Shown: positions 1 through 8,541, counted from the first letter of the stretch. The stretch: DNA of 64,000 nt from CANNBR01 sp964604015 (GCA_964604015.1 CAZRXF010000012.1:1-64000); one strand, 5' to 3'. Numbers and translations: made by a program. The notes: generated by a model not told the origin, from the sequence alone.

Positions 1-700
1 TAGCTCCCTTCAAAACAAAAAGTTTGACCTGATTGGCTTTGATGCTTGTCTTATGTCGATGATAGAGGTTGCTCTTGCATTAGAGCCCTATGCCCATGTT
101 ATGGTTGCCTCTCAAGATGTAGAAAGAGGGACTGGATGGAACTATTCATATGTGCTTACCCCCTTCTTATCAGAGACACTTTCACCAGAACAGCTAGGAA
201 AGCAGATTGTTGACGCCTACTACAAGGTCTATCAAAAGATCGCCGACTTTACCCTCTCAAGTCTTCTTCTTACTCATATACAGGAGCTTGTTCAGTGCAC
301 ATCAGATATCGCATCTTCCCTTCAAAAGCTCTTACAAAACGAAAACAAACGACTAAAACTTTCAGTAAAGGTGAGCAGAAACAAGCATTTATGCACCTAC
401 TTTGACGAGCCAGAATTTATAGATCTTCATCACTTCTGCCATAACCTCTATACAAATCTTGAACAACTGCCATCTTGCCCTCTTGTCGATGAAACAAAAC
501 ATAATCTTGCACGAGCGAAAAACCTTATCGAAGCTCTTGTATCAGCAAACATTGTTGGGACAGCCTATCCTTATGCAAAAGGGCTTTCTATCTACTTTCC
601 AGAACATACCATTCATTCATCCTACAAACGATGTTGCTTTGCAGCACAAACACAATGGTATGCCTTTTTGAAGGCTTACGTTTCTGCTTATAAAAAGTAG
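1..700 (+). CDS. Clostripain-family (C11) cysteine peptidase, 3' part
   Basis: The gene enters from the left edge and is open from base 2 to the TAG at 698-700. The visible 232 residues begin just before the motif FDLIGFDACLMSM, the catalytic-cysteine block of clostripain-type C11 peptidases, followed by MVASQDVERGTGWNY, also typical of the family. The catalytic His lies upstream, outside the window. C11 enzymes cleave after basic residues and are usually exported, but the N-terminus is missing, so export cannot be checked here. The remaining C-terminal half is mostly helical with no second domain that I recognise. The family call is fairly safe; substrate and role are unknown. Confidence 0.8.
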   Translation, partial: SSLQNKKFDLIGFDACLMSMIEVALALEPYAHVMVASQDVERGTGWNYSYVLTPFLSETLSPEQLGKQIVDAYYKVYQKIADFTLSSLLLTHIQELVQCTSDIASSLQKLLQNENKRLKLSVKVSRNKHLCTYFDEPEFIDLHHFCHNLYTNLEQLPSCPLVDETKHNLARAKNLIEALVSANIVGTAYPYAKGLSIYFPEHTIHSSYKRCCFAAQTQWYAFLKAYVSAYKK

Positions 701-743
701 ACTAGTACCGTTTTATCGCCCTTCTGACTTAGTAGGCACCTTT

Positions 744-1328
744 ATGACAAGAAAAGAAATCAAACAACTCTGCCTTGATGAACTCTACGCTCCTTATAAA
801 AACTGCACTCAATGCCCTCTTGGCACCTTGGGAAGAACGCACGTAGTCTTTGGCAGAGGAAATCCAGACGCGCATCTTCTTCTTATTGGGGAAGCACCAG
901 GCAGAGATGAGGATATGCAAGGACAACCCTTTGTAGGCCGCTCAGGAAAATTGCTCAGCAAGACACTTGAAGCATTGGATATTGATGAAAAAAACCTCTA
1001 CATCACCAATATTGTAAAATGTCGCCCTCCTCAAAACCGAGCCCCACTGCCACACGAATCAGCTATATGCACCAAGCTTCTTCTTGAAAAACAGATCAAA
1101 ATCATAGCTCCTTCAGTTATCTGTACCCTTGGCTCCAGCGCAACAAACCTTCTTCTTGAAACCACTACGGGAATATCAAAAATACGAGGTATCGCCCAGT
1201 CGTATAAATCCATAACGCTCATTCCTGCGTATCATCCAGCGTACATACTGCGTAATCCAAAAGAGCTTAAAACGCTTGTTCATGATCTTCAGGCTGCCTA
1301 TGACCTTGCAATTTCAAATAAAAAATAA
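744..1328 (+). CDS. Family-4 uracil-DNA glycosylase (4Fe-4S)
   Basis: A 194-residue protein that removes uracil from DNA, starting base-excision repair. Four cysteines sit where family-4 enzymes bind a 4Fe-4S cluster: C21, C24, C93 and C109, with the family's C-x2-C and C-x15-C spacing. Motif GEAPGRDED at 49-57 forms the active-site loop, and HPAYILR near the C-terminus is the second catalytic motif. Length is normal for the family. The gene follows the peptidase by 43 bases on the same strand and is the last gene before the putative origin. Endonuclease IV at 6426-7307 acts on the abasic sites this enzyme makes. Confidence 0.93.
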   Translation: MTRKEIKQLCLDELYAPYKNCTQCPLGTLGRTHVVFGRGNPDAHLLLIGEAPGRDEDMQGQPFVGRSGKLLSKTLEALDIDEKNLYITNIVKCRPPQNRAPLPHESAICTKLLLEKQIKIIAPSVICTLGSSATNLLLETTTGISKIRGIAQSYKSITLIPAYHPAYILRNPKELKTLVHDLQAAYDLAISNKK

Positions 1329-1379
1329 ATGGTTTTTATAAAAGCAAGCTTAAAATAGCGCTTTCCATTCAGCCTGCGA

Positions 1380-1432
1380 TGTGGATAACCTGTGGATAAC
1401 CTGTGGATAACCTGTGGATAACCTGTGGATAA
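1380..1432 (-). repeat. DnaA-box array, five tandem 11-bp units
   Basis: The unit TGTGGATAACC repeats five times without a mismatch in the 9-bp box. On the minus strand each is TTATCCACA. The 11-bp period would put every box on nearly the same face of the helix. Confidence 0.9.
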
Positions 1433-1534
1433 CTCAAAAAGCCGTACTTTTTTGCGCCTTTGAAAAACCTTATTCAGTGAGCTTATTTTATAATAAATCC
1501 TTCGAAAACAATGAGTAGAAAGATACTTACAAAG

Positions 1535-1654
1535 TTATCCACATTTTTACCCAAGTTATCCACAGGTTATCCACAGGTTATCCACATTTTTTTTGAGAAC
1601 GAATAATTCGATCTAGTTAGTTTATTGGCCACTTCAAGGCCCAAGTTATCCACA
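1535..1654 (+). repeat. DnaA-box cluster, five boxes in opposite orientation
   Basis: Perfect TTATCCACA at 1535-1543, 1556-1564, 1567-1575, 1578-1586 and 1646-1654. The middle three are again spaced by 11 bp. They face the 1380-1432 array. Confidence 0.9.
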
Positions 1655-1684
1655 TTTTTTGCCCCCATCTATCATTACCAACTT

Positions 1685-1711
1685 AAGATATATATTTATA
1701 TATAATAATAA
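1685..1711. other. AT-rich putative DNA-unwinding element
   Basis: About 27 bases made almost only of A and T, rich in TATA steps, lie 30 bases after the last DnaA box. Placement next to the box clusters fits a duplex-unwinding element. This is inferred from composition and position only. Confidence 0.5.
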
Positions 1712-1773
1712 GCGACCTCAAAATGCAGATTTTTATCCATCAACCAAATCGTATTTCTACTTGTCAGAGAAAA

Positions 1774-1820
1774 CAGACAGTTTTCATTTTCTTCCGTTGT
1801 GGTAAGCTACTGACTGTCTG
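1774..1820. promoter_or_regulatory. 8-bp inverted repeat upstream of nusA
   Basis: CAGACAGT at 1774-1781 and ACTGTCTG at 1813-1820 are exact reverse complements with 31 bases between. They lie 50-100 bases before the nusA start. This could be a leader hairpin or an operator; nothing shows which. Confidence 0.3.
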
Positions 1821-1871
1821 AAGTTTAAATAAAGCAATCTTTTCTGAATTAACCCTAGGGCAGGATATTAG

Positions 1872-2924
1872 GTGAAACTTTTTGAAGTTATAGAGGCGCT
1901 TGTAGAAGAAAGAGGTCTTGATAAAGACGTCTTAACCGCCATCGTATGTGAGGGCATGCTTGCTGCTTTTCAAAAGCGCTACCCTGACGTGGTTTTCAAC
2001 GTTCGTTTTGATAAAAAGACGGGAGAGCTTGTCACCGAGGTTGAAAAAGAAGTTGTCGCTCAAGTCGAGAACGAAGATACGCAGATCTCGTTAAGAAAAG
2101 CTCGCGTCACCCACAAGGACGTTGAAGCTGGCGATAAAGCCTGGTTTGTTTTTGATGGAGTCATTGGTCGCATCGAAATTATGCGGGCAAAGCAAGTTAT
2201 CGCTCAGAAAATTAAAGAAATTGAAGCTTCTGAAGTTTACAACGAGTTTAAGAGCCGGGAAGGTTCTATTCTGCAGGGCGTTATTCACAAGGTTGAGCAA
2301 AATGGCGTGTTGGTAAAAATTCAAGACTATCTTGCGTTTCTGCCTCGTTCTCTGAGTGTTCCCGGGGAGAAATATTCAGCCGGTTACCCAGTAAGGGCGC
2401 TTCTTAAAGAAGTTCTTGAGCAGCCTCGCAATGAAAACCAGCTTATCCTTGATCGCGCCTCTGGCGCCTTTGTTGAAAAATTATTTGCGTTAGAGATTCC
2501 TGAAGTTTTTGAAAAACTGGTGAACATTGAAAAAATTGTTCGCATTGCAGGGTATAAGACGAAGATTGCAGTTTCTTCAAATGACTCAAACATTGACCCT
2601 GTGGGGACCTGTGTGGGTGTCGGCGGTGTTCGCATTAAGCCGATTTTGAAGGAATTGGGAACAGAAAAAGTTGATATTATTGCATGGACTGATAATCAAG
2701 AGGTCCTTGTGAAAAACGCTCTTAAACCAGCGGAAATAAACCGAGTTGAACTTTCTGTGAACGAAAAAGTTGCGCGGGTATGGCTTGATGATGATCAGCG
2801 TTCTCTTGCGATTGGTAAGATGGGGCAGAATATTACTTTAGCTTCCCAACTGGTCGGTGTTCAGATAGAGTTGGTTCAAACTCAAACGGAAGATCTTGAT
2901 AAAAAATTAAGTGCAGAATTTTGA
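1872..2924 (+). CDS. nusA: Transcription termination/antitermination factor NusA
   Basis: A 350-residue RNA-polymerase-associated factor controlling pausing, termination and antitermination. The N-terminal polymerase-binding domain (1-125) is followed by an S1 domain (about 130-200) and two KH domains (about 200-350), with GVGGVRIKPILKEL in KH1 and the GKMGQNITLASQL loop in KH2. It ends after KH2, without the C-terminal acidic repeats of E. coli NusA, as in many bacteria. Translation starts at GTG 1872 with an AGGA Shine-Dalgarno element at 1862-1865. infB follows after 22 bases, the common nusA-infB pairing. The rimP and rbfA genes usually nearby are absent here. Confidence 0.95.
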   Translation: MKLFEVIEALVEERGLDKDVLTAIVCEGMLAAFQKRYPDVVFNVRFDKKTGELVTEVEKEVVAQVENEDTQISLRKARVTHKDVEAGDKAWFVFDGVIGRIEIMRAKQVIAQKIKEIEASEVYNEFKSREGSILQGVIHKVEQNGVLVKIQDYLAFLPRSLSVPGEKYSAGYPVRALLKEVLEQPRNENQLILDRASGAFVEKLFALEIPEVFEKLVNIEKIVRIAGYKTKIAVSSNDSNIDPVGTCVGVGGVRIKPILKELGTEKVDIIAWTDNQEVLVKNALKPAEINRVELSVNEKVARVWLDDDQRSLAIGKMGQNITLASQLVGVQIELVQTQTEDLDKKLSAEF

Positions 2925-2946
2925 TGCATTTGTAGTGCGATGATGG

Positions 2947-5037
2947 GTGAGTATGCGTATTTATGAGTTTTCCAAGCTGCACAATATACCAACAAAAGAT
3001 CTGCTCGACTTCTTGCATTCGCAGGGTGTGGATTGTAAAAGTCATATGGCTGTTATCACACAAGAAATGCTCGTACTTTTAGAAAAAAAATACCTTCAAA
3101 AAAACGCTCCTAGTGCTCCCAACAAGGTGGAACTTGAAACAACTATTGTTAAAGCTCAGGTGTCTCCTCAGGAGTCTGCGGTTGTTTCTCCACCCCGTAA
3201 AGAAAGGCCTCCTATGCGCGAGCCTCTGGTAAAAAAAACAATATCATCGGGACGTCACATTCCTGAAAAAACAGAAAAAACATACTCAGAACCTCGCTTC
3301 ATACAGGAAGATAAAAAAGTACCAGTGGGGCCTTTGGTTGTAGAGCCGATGACGGTTGGAGATTTTGCGGTAAAATCAGCAAAGCCGGTGAGTGAGGTTA
3401 TTGTTACGCTCCTCAGGCAAGGATTTATGTGTACAAAAAACCATTTGCTTTCAGTTGAGCAAGTGACTGAGTTGGCACAGGTCTATGGGTTAGAAGTGGT
3501 CAAGCCAACATCCTCGAAACAAGTTGCTGGTGCGGCTGATTCGTTGCGTGTGGCAAGTGTTGGTAAAGAGCGACTTCCGATTGTGGTTGTCATGGGGCAC
3601 GTTGACCATGGAAAAACAACGTTGCTCGACTACATACGAAAAACTCGTGTTGCTGCTCGCGAAAAGGGTGGTATCACCCAACATCTGGGTGCGTATGAGG
3701 CGCAAACGCCGCAAGGAAACATTGTTTTCTTGGATACACCTGGTCATGAAGCATTTGCGAAAGTGCGTAGACGTGGGGCTTTTATAGCTGACATAGCAGT
3801 GCTTGTTGTTGCTGCTGATGACGGTGTTATGCCGCAAACAGTGGAATGTATAAAAGCGCTCAAAACCCTTGAGATTCCTATCATTGTTGCGATTAACAAG
3901 GTTGATAAAGTTGATAAAACGCGCCTTGAATCGGTGAAAAGACAACTTTCTCAGTACGATCTTCTTCCTGAAGAATGGGGTGGTACTGTTATCTGTGTTC
4001 CCGTTTCTGCAAAAGAGGGAACAGGGGTTACCGAGCTTCTGGAAATGATTATTTTGCAGTCCCAGATGATGGAGTTGCAGGGCGATTTGGATAAACCCGC
4101 AGAAGGATATGTGCTTGAATCACGTATCGAAAAAGGGCGTGGACCTGTTGCAACGGTTATTTGCCGTCATGGAACATTGAAAGTGGGAGACTTCTTTTCA
4201 GTGGGCGATGCGTATGGCAAAGTAATTTCACTCAAGGATTCTTCCGGCACCTTACAACAAAGCGTTGGGCCCTCTGTGCCTGTTGTTGTAACAGGGTTTG
4301 ATTCTCTTCCTGGTGTTGGAACCTTCTTTAAGGTTGTTGAAGAAAGAGACTATCGAAAGCTTAGATCGTTGCGTGAAGAAGCGCCTTCTCAATCTTCTCG
4401 TAGATCAACGTATTCAGCTCAATCAGTTGCTGGTGGTGTTTTGAATCTTGTGGTAAAAGCCGAAGGTAATGCATCATTGGAAGCTGTTCTTGATGGTATC
4501 GAGAAACTTTCAAAGCAGACAGAAAAGCCTTTTTTTATTGTTCACAGTGGCGTAGGTAACGTGTCGGAAAACGATATGCTCCTTGCTGAAAACGCTCAGG
4601 CATATGTCGTTGGATTTGGTGTAAAGGCCGACTCTAATGCGCTGGTGCACGGTAGAAAAGCAAAGATCGACATTCATTTATTTGATATCATTTATCGTCT
4701 TTTTGAAGACCTTGAAGCATATGCAAAAAAGCATGAAGAGGTTAAAAAGGTCTTAACAAAGATCGGTGAAGCAACCGTTCTTAAAGTCTTTGTCGTTAAG
4801 AAATTTGGGGTTGTGGCAGGTGCATACATACGTGATGGACGATTCTCTGATAAAGGGCTCGTAACGATCTGGCGTGGCAAAAAAGTTGTGGGACAAGGAA
4901 AGATCAAAAGTCTGCAGCGCGATAAAAAGAGTGTTAAGGAAGTCCATACAGGCTTTGAATGTGCGTTCTTGGTGGATGGATTTGAAGACTGGTTGGTTGA
5001 TGATAGAGTGGAGTGCTTCTTGGAAGTTGCCGCTTAA
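2947..5037 (+). CDS. infB: Translation initiation factor IF-2
   Basis: A GTPase of about 696 residues that places initiator fMet-tRNA on the 30S subunit and promotes subunit joining. The N-terminus carries an IF2-N fold (residues 1-45), then a charged linker and a second IF2-N module near 135-185. The G domain begins near residue 217 with G1 GHVDHGKTT, then DTPGHEAF (G3), NKVDK (G4) and SAKEGTG (G5). Domains II-IV with the fMet-binding C-terminus are complete. Size is like short bacterial IF-2. The start is GTG 2947 or ATG 2953; both give the same protein within two residues. It is co-directional with nusA and probably one transcript. Confidence 0.96.
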   Translation: MSMRIYEFSKLHNIPTKDLLDFLHSQGVDCKSHMAVITQEMLVLLEKKYLQKNAPSAPNKVELETTIVKAQVSPQESAVVSPPRKERPPMREPLVKKTISSGRHIPEKTEKTYSEPRFIQEDKKVPVGPLVVEPMTVGDFAVKSAKPVSEVIVTLLRQGFMCTKNHLLSVEQVTELAQVYGLEVVKPTSSKQVAGAADSLRVASVGKERLPIVVVMGHVDHGKTTLLDYIRKTRVAAREKGGITQHLGAYEAQTPQGNIVFLDTPGHEAFAKVRRRGAFIADIAVLVVAADDGVMPQTVECIKALKTLEIPIIVAINKVDKVDKTRLESVKRQLSQYDLLPEEWGGTVICVPVSAKEGTGVTELLEMIILQSQMMELQGDLDKPAEGYVLESRIEKGRGPVATVICRHGTLKVGDFFSVGDAYGKVISLKDSSGTLQQSVGPSVPVVVTGFDSLPGVGTFFKVVEERDYRKLRSLREEAPSQSSRRSTYSAQSVAGGVLNLVVKAEGNASLEAVLDGIEKLSKQTEKPFFIVHSGVGNVSENDMLLAENAQAYVVGFGVKADSNALVHGRKAKIDIHLFDIIYRLFEDLEAYAKKHEEVKKVLTKIGEATVLKVFVVKKFGVVAGAYIRDGRFSDKGLVTIWRGKKVVGQGKIKSLQRDKKSVKEVHTGFECAFLVDGFEDWLVDDRVECFLEVAA

Positions 5038-5079
5038 TAGTTCCCTGAAAATATTCGTAAAAAAGGAGAAAGGGAGAGT

Positions 5080-6135
5080 ATGTTGCTCCATATGGTGGAT
5101 AATGCCGGAGATGGATTACTCAATAGTTACACACTCTCGTACTTTCTTCTTCCCTGTGTTCTAAGTTGTCTATTTGTTCCCTTTTTTCGTTACGTTGCTC
5201 ACAAAGTAGGGGTTCTTGATGTTCCCAATGGAGCACTTAAGGTTCACACCCAGCCAACTGCATATCTTGGTGGTATTGCCGTCTACTGTGCCTCTCTTAT
5301 TTCCTACGGGTTTCTGCCGGGATTTTCTGTTTTTGATCAAAGCTCTCTTAGATTCTATTTTATAGGCATAACCATCTTGGTTGTCGGGGGGCTTATGGAT
5401 GACATTTTTGCTATCTCGCCATTAAAAAAACTTATGATTCAGGCAATAGCGTGTTTGTTTTTTGTGAATGCTGGGTGTGTTTTCAAAGAATCACTTTTGC
5501 GAACACTGTTTCCTTTTTTGCCTGATCATACACCCCTGTTTTCTTTTCTTGGGGTATTTTTTGCTCTCTGGTGGATGCTTGCCATCATCAATGCCCTAAA
5601 CCTCATTGATATTATGGATGGGCTTGCAACATCAGTTTCACTGTGCGCATTGTGGGGAATGTCTGTTTTGTGGGGGGAGTATAGGCTTTTTTTGCCTCTC
5701 TTGGGTGTGCTCGTTGGTTTCTTTTTCTACAATAGACCAAAGGCTTCCATTTACTTAGGAGATGCAGGGTCACTCTTCCTTGGTGGTGTTTTAGCAACCA
5801 CACCCTTTCTTTTTGGGTGGGGGAATGTAGCACAATGGCCGGCTTTAATTGCACCATGCGTCATACTTTTTGTGCCTATTTTTGAGCTGTGTTCCCTCAT
5901 GATAATTAGGAGCTATCTTGGTATTCCGTTTTATTACGGAAGTCCTCACCATTTTGCCTTGTGGTTTAAAAGAAGGGGATGGGGGGTAAAAAAAATTCTC
6001 CGAGTGACTGGATCGTTAGGAATGTTGTGTTCGCTTCTTGCTCTGGTGATGAGTACGAGTCTTCTTACTTTTTGGTATCAAGCGTCTATTTTGCTTCTTG
6101 GCGCTGCTTTTTTTCTTTTTCTTTGTCTTCTTTAA
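5080..6135 (+). CDS. WecA/MraY-type polyprenyl-phosphate glycosyl-1-phosphate transferase
   Basis: A polytopic inner-membrane enzyme of 351 residues that should transfer a sugar-1-phosphate from a UDP-sugar to a lipid carrier, the first step of envelope glycan synthesis. About ten hydrophobic segments are visible. Family motifs are KVHTQPTAYLGG, the Asp pair in GGLMDD, NALNLIDIMDGLA with the catalytic Asp, YLGDAGSLFLGG, and SPHHFAL in the C-terminal loop. The His-rich loop and lack of mur neighbours fit WecA/TagO (UDP-GlcNAc) better than MraY, but substrate is an inference. ATG 5080 has an AGGAG element 16 bases upstream. It lies 42 bases after infB. Confidence 0.85.
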   Translation: MLLHMVDNAGDGLLNSYTLSYFLLPCVLSCLFVPFFRYVAHKVGVLDVPNGALKVHTQPTAYLGGIAVYCASLISYGFLPGFSVFDQSSLRFYFIGITILVVGGLMDDIFAISPLKKLMIQAIACLFFVNAGCVFKESLLRTLFPFLPDHTPLFSFLGVFFALWWMLAIINALNLIDIMDGLATSVSLCALWGMSVLWGEYRLFLPLLGVLVGFFFYNRPKASIYLGDAGSLFLGGVLATTPFLFGWGNVAQWPALIAPCVILFVPIFELCSLMIIRSYLGIPFYYGSPHHFALWFKRRGWGVKKILRVTGSLGMLCSLLALVMSTSLLTFWYQASILLLGAAFFLFLCLL

Positions 6136-6149
6136 AAATAAAAAGAAAC

Positions 6150-6171
6150 AAACAACGGCTTGTTGTTTTTT
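6150..6171 (+). terminator. Rho-independent terminator after the nusA-infB run
   Basis: AAACAAC at 6150-6156 pairs with GTTGTTT at 6162-6168 around the loop GGCTT, followed by a run of T. It is weak in GC but well placed just past the transferase stop. Confidence 0.55.
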
Positions 6172-6354
6172 AAAAGTTTGTTGTTGCTGATATTTTTTAT
6201 GGGCTAAAAATGACGGTTCTAGTTATTTTTTTGTTGTTGCGATCATGTTGCTTTTTTAGGTGTTGCATTTTGGGTTGATTGCAACAAACTAGGGATACTT
6301 TTACAAAACATTCCCTCCTTAAGTGTAGGGTGGTTGGGTAAAAACACTGCGTGT
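6172..6354. other. Non-coding gap, nothing recognised
   Basis: Convergent space between the transferase gene and nfo. I see only a weak inverted repeat GTTGCA...TGCAAC near 6262-6285 and no credible gene or RNA. Confidence 0.5.
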
Positions 6355-6410
6355 AAAAATGAGAAAGAGATGTCGAGTGGGTGTACGCCACGGGCCTTTT
6401 TCTCATTTTT
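6355..6410. terminator. Large hairpin, likely nfo terminator
   Basis: AAAAATGAGAAA at 6355-6366 is exactly complementary to TTTCTCATTTTT at 6399-6410. The 32-base interior can form a second GTGG/CCAC stem. Read on the minus strand it lies 16 bases past the nfo stop and ends in a T run, so it should terminate nfo. It could also stop rightward transcripts. Confidence 0.6.
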
Positions 6411-6425
6411 CTTTTTTCAGGGGGA

Positions 6426-7307
6426 TTAAAGGCCAAGTTCTCGCTTGCTTTTATCAGAAAGTAGTTTTTTCAAAGTCGCCATGTTTCGAGCATCATCCTG
6501 AAGATCTGCCTTTGGTGTTTCTAAGATTTTAGGAACTGAAAAAAGGCGTTCATCATTCATTAAAAGACGGAACCCTGTAAGGCCTATTTCTCCTTTCCCG
6601 ATATCTTCATGGCGGTCAACGTGGCTGCCACATTCCTTTTTTGAATCATTCATGTGGATGGCTTTAAGGTGAGAGAGACCGATATCATGTTGAAAGTCTT
6701 TCCAGAGGGTCTCGTATCCTTCCGGTTTTGAAATGTCATAGCCTGCTGCAAAAACGTGGCACGTATCAAGACAAATCCCAACACGATTTTTTTGCGAAAT
6801 AAGCTCACGAATGGCAGCAAGCTCTTTAAAAGTTTTCCCAACAGTTGTCCCTTGTCCTGCCATGGTCTCAAGCAAAATCATGGAAGAGCCTGGAACGTGA
6901 TGCAAAATTTTTTCGATTCCTTGGGCAATTCCTTCAATGGCTTGTTTTGGAGTTCCTGTTGTATAAGAACCGGGGTGGATCACAAGGTAGGGAATTTCAA
7001 GATCTTCGCAAACCTGCAGTTCTTTGGTTGCAGCGATAACCGATTTTCTGTGGATGTCAGGATCTGGTGATCCCATATTAATAAGGTAGCTGGCATGAGC
7101 AATGATACTCGAAATACCGGTCTCTTTTTTTGTTTTAGAAAAAAGAATGCGTTCTTCCTTGGTTGGTTCTTGCGGGGCCCATTGGCGATTGCTTTTAGTA
7201 AATATTTGCAGGGTTGTGCAGTCAATTGAAGTGGCTCGGATGAGTGCTTTTTCAAGACCACCTGCTATGGAGATATGAGCTCCCAGGAGAAGCTTGTGCT
7301 TGTGCAT
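6426..7307 (-). CDS. nfo: Endonuclease IV, AP endonuclease
   Basis: A 293-residue zinc enzyme that cuts DNA 5' of abasic sites in base-excision repair. It begins with the family's GAHISIAGG, and carries the zinc-ligand blocks VIHPGSY, ILLETMAGQG, CLDTCHVFAAGYD and HMNDSKKECGSHVDRHEDIGKGEIG, ending with ILETPK. Length is typical. The start at 7307 has AAGGA six bases upstream on the minus strand. It complements the family-4 uracil glycosylase at 744-1328. It is monocistronic, with its own hairpin after the stop, and divergent from the lipoprotein gene at 7444. Confidence 0.97.
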   Translation of the reverse strand: MHKHKLLLGAHISIAGGLEKALIRATSIDCTTLQIFTKSNRQWAPQEPTKEERILFSKTKKETGISSIIAHASYLINMGSPDPDIHRKSVIAATKELQVCEDLEIPYLVIHPGSYTTGTPKQAIEGIAQGIEKILHHVPGSSMILLETMAGQGTTVGKTFKELAAIRELISQKNRVGICLDTCHVFAAGYDISKPEGYETLWKDFQHDIGLSHLKAIHMNDSKKECGSHVDRHEDIGKGEIGLTGFRLLMNDERLFSVPKILETPKADLQDDARNMATLKKLLSDKSKRELGL

Positions 7308-7443
7308 AGTTTTCCTTTCTCTTACAACGTTTTATGATATTGCTGTTGAGAATAATCAGGATAGATGCTTTTTCCTACGGCTTTGTTTTTGTAGCCTGGC
7401 ATTTATGTCAGTTTTAAGTTTGTTTTTAAAAGGAAGGAAAAGT

Positions 7444-8328
7444 ATGGGGAAAAAACTGAGCAAACTTCTCTTGTTGTTGGTGGTTTTTAGCTGCGAGGGG
7501 GCAGGTATTCAAAAGCAGCATGAAGCGTTGCAGACAACAGAAAAGAAGGGGCAAAAAAAAGAGGGCGTAAAAAAGAAAGAGAAAAAAGGAACCGTAAAAG
7601 AAAAAAAGAAAAAAGAAATTACTCCTTATGAGGTAGCAGAAAACATCAGTAAGGCGATTAACTGGATTTCTAATCCGACAAATAGTTTTGCAATGGCTGA
7701 TGCAGAGCCTAAAATTCTTAAACGCCGCAAAATAGCCCTTAATCTTTATAAGGCAGAAGCTTTTTGCTTACTGACTTTGGCAGACTATATTTTTGCTTCG
7801 ACACGAGGAAAAAACATACGAACTCTTCTTAATTGGCCAGATATTCACCCACTCCTTGGGAAGGATACCTATGCGGAGGTTCAGAAATTTTCAGACATTA
7901 ACTTTGATTACCACAATGACACTTCCCTTAAGGCCCCGCAAAGTGAAATTGTCAGAGACAAACTGCGAGAAGGGCTTCATGAGAACGTTTTCTCAATTAT
8001 TGATTTGCTCAATACCATCACAAACGGTCTTCCTGGAGGATTTTACTATTCAGGGCACCCGTATGAAGGGATAGCTGCTTTTGACCATGTGCTTTTGTAT
8101 CAGTTACTTGCTACGGGTGAAAAAACTTCTCTTTCTTCAAGTGAGGCATGTTTTCATCTGTGGCAAGTTGCTCTTTACAAGAATTTTTATTTCATGACAA
8201 AACTTATTGCTGAGAGGGTTTTGACCTACAAAGGTCTTGATCCTGACATGCGTGATCTTGTTAAACAAATTGCGATTCGTGAGCCAGGGGACGATACGTT
8301 AGATCTTCCTACTTGCGGTTTGTCGTAA
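7444..8328 (+). CDS. Putative lipoprotein of unknown function
   Basis: A 294-residue protein with no family I recognise. The start ATG 7444 is preceded by AAGGAAGG; an upstream in-frame start at 7294 would run into nfo and lacks a ribosome site. The N-terminus (MGKKLSKLLLLLVVFSC) looks like a lipoprotein signal with Cys 17 as the lipidated residue, although Phe at -2 is unusual. A Lys/Glu-rich linker (residues about 25-58) follows, then a mixed helical domain of about 230 residues. It probably sits in the periplasm or on a membrane. A terminator directly follows. Confidence 0.6.
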   Translation: MGKKLSKLLLLLVVFSCEGAGIQKQHEALQTTEKKGQKKEGVKKKEKKGTVKEKKKKEITPYEVAENISKAINWISNPTNSFAMADAEPKILKRRKIALNLYKAEAFCLLTLADYIFASTRGKNIRTLLNWPDIHPLLGKDTYAEVQKFSDINFDYHNDTSLKAPQSEIVRDKLREGLHENVFSIIDLLNTITNGLPGGFYYSGHPYEGIAAFDHVLLYQLLATGEKTSLSSSEACFHLWQVALYKNFYFMTKLIAERVLTYKGLDPDMRDLVKQIAIREPGDDTLDLPTCGLS

Positions 8329-8352
8329 TCATACTCACTTAAAAAACTCTGA

Positions 8353-8375
8353 GGGTGACGTAAGTCGCCCTTTTT
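8353..8375 (+). terminator. Rho-independent terminator
   Basis: GGGTGAC at 8353-8359 pairs with GTCGCCC at 8364-8370 (one G-U), loop GTAA, followed by five T and an AT-rich tail. It ends the lipoprotein transcript. Confidence 0.85.
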
Positions 8376-8451
8376 ATTTTTATATCCATTTTTTCATCTT
8401 TCGTGAAGGCTCCTCTATCCGTCATTTTGAGCAATAGGTGCGCGCGTGTGC

Positions 8452-8479
8452 TTGACAAATAAAAATCAAAACGTACAAT
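8452..8479 (+). promoter_or_regulatory. Sigma-70 promoter of the porin gene
   Basis: A perfect -35 TTGACA at 8452-8457, a 16-base spacer and -10 TACAAT at 8474-8479. The porin start codon is about 62 bases downstream. This is the strongest promoter-like sequence in the window and fits an abundant outer-membrane protein. Confidence 0.85.
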
Positions 8480-8541
8480 CAAAGCCATTTTACGCGTGAT
8501 CTTAAGAAACTAACCCCCTTTATTTGTACCGGGAGCCTGCT

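Larger units (their letters stand above)
1329..1871. other. Candidate replication origin (oriC), non-coding
   Basis: No gene is seen in these 543 bases. Five perfect TGTGGATAA boxes start at 1380, 1391, 1402, 1413 and 1424, exactly 11 bases apart. Five perfect TTATCCACA boxes in the opposite orientation start at 1535, 1556, 1567, 1578 and 1646. These match the DnaA-box consensus TTATNCACA. An almost pure A/T stretch at about 1685-1710 follows and could be the unwinding element. Ten exact 9-mers in about 275 bases is far beyond chance. No dnaA or dnaN gene flanks it, so the origin call rests on the box array alone. Confidence 0.85.

Noticed and set aside
1380..1432. Short regular repeats that could be a CRISPR array
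   Set aside because: The period is only 11 bp with no spacers, and each unit is a perfect DnaA box; no cas genes are present.
7294..7443. An N-terminal extension of the lipoprotein gene from a start at 7294
   Set aside because: It overlaps the nfo start on the other strand and lacks a ribosome site, while ATG 7444 has AAGGAAGG and begins a signal peptide.
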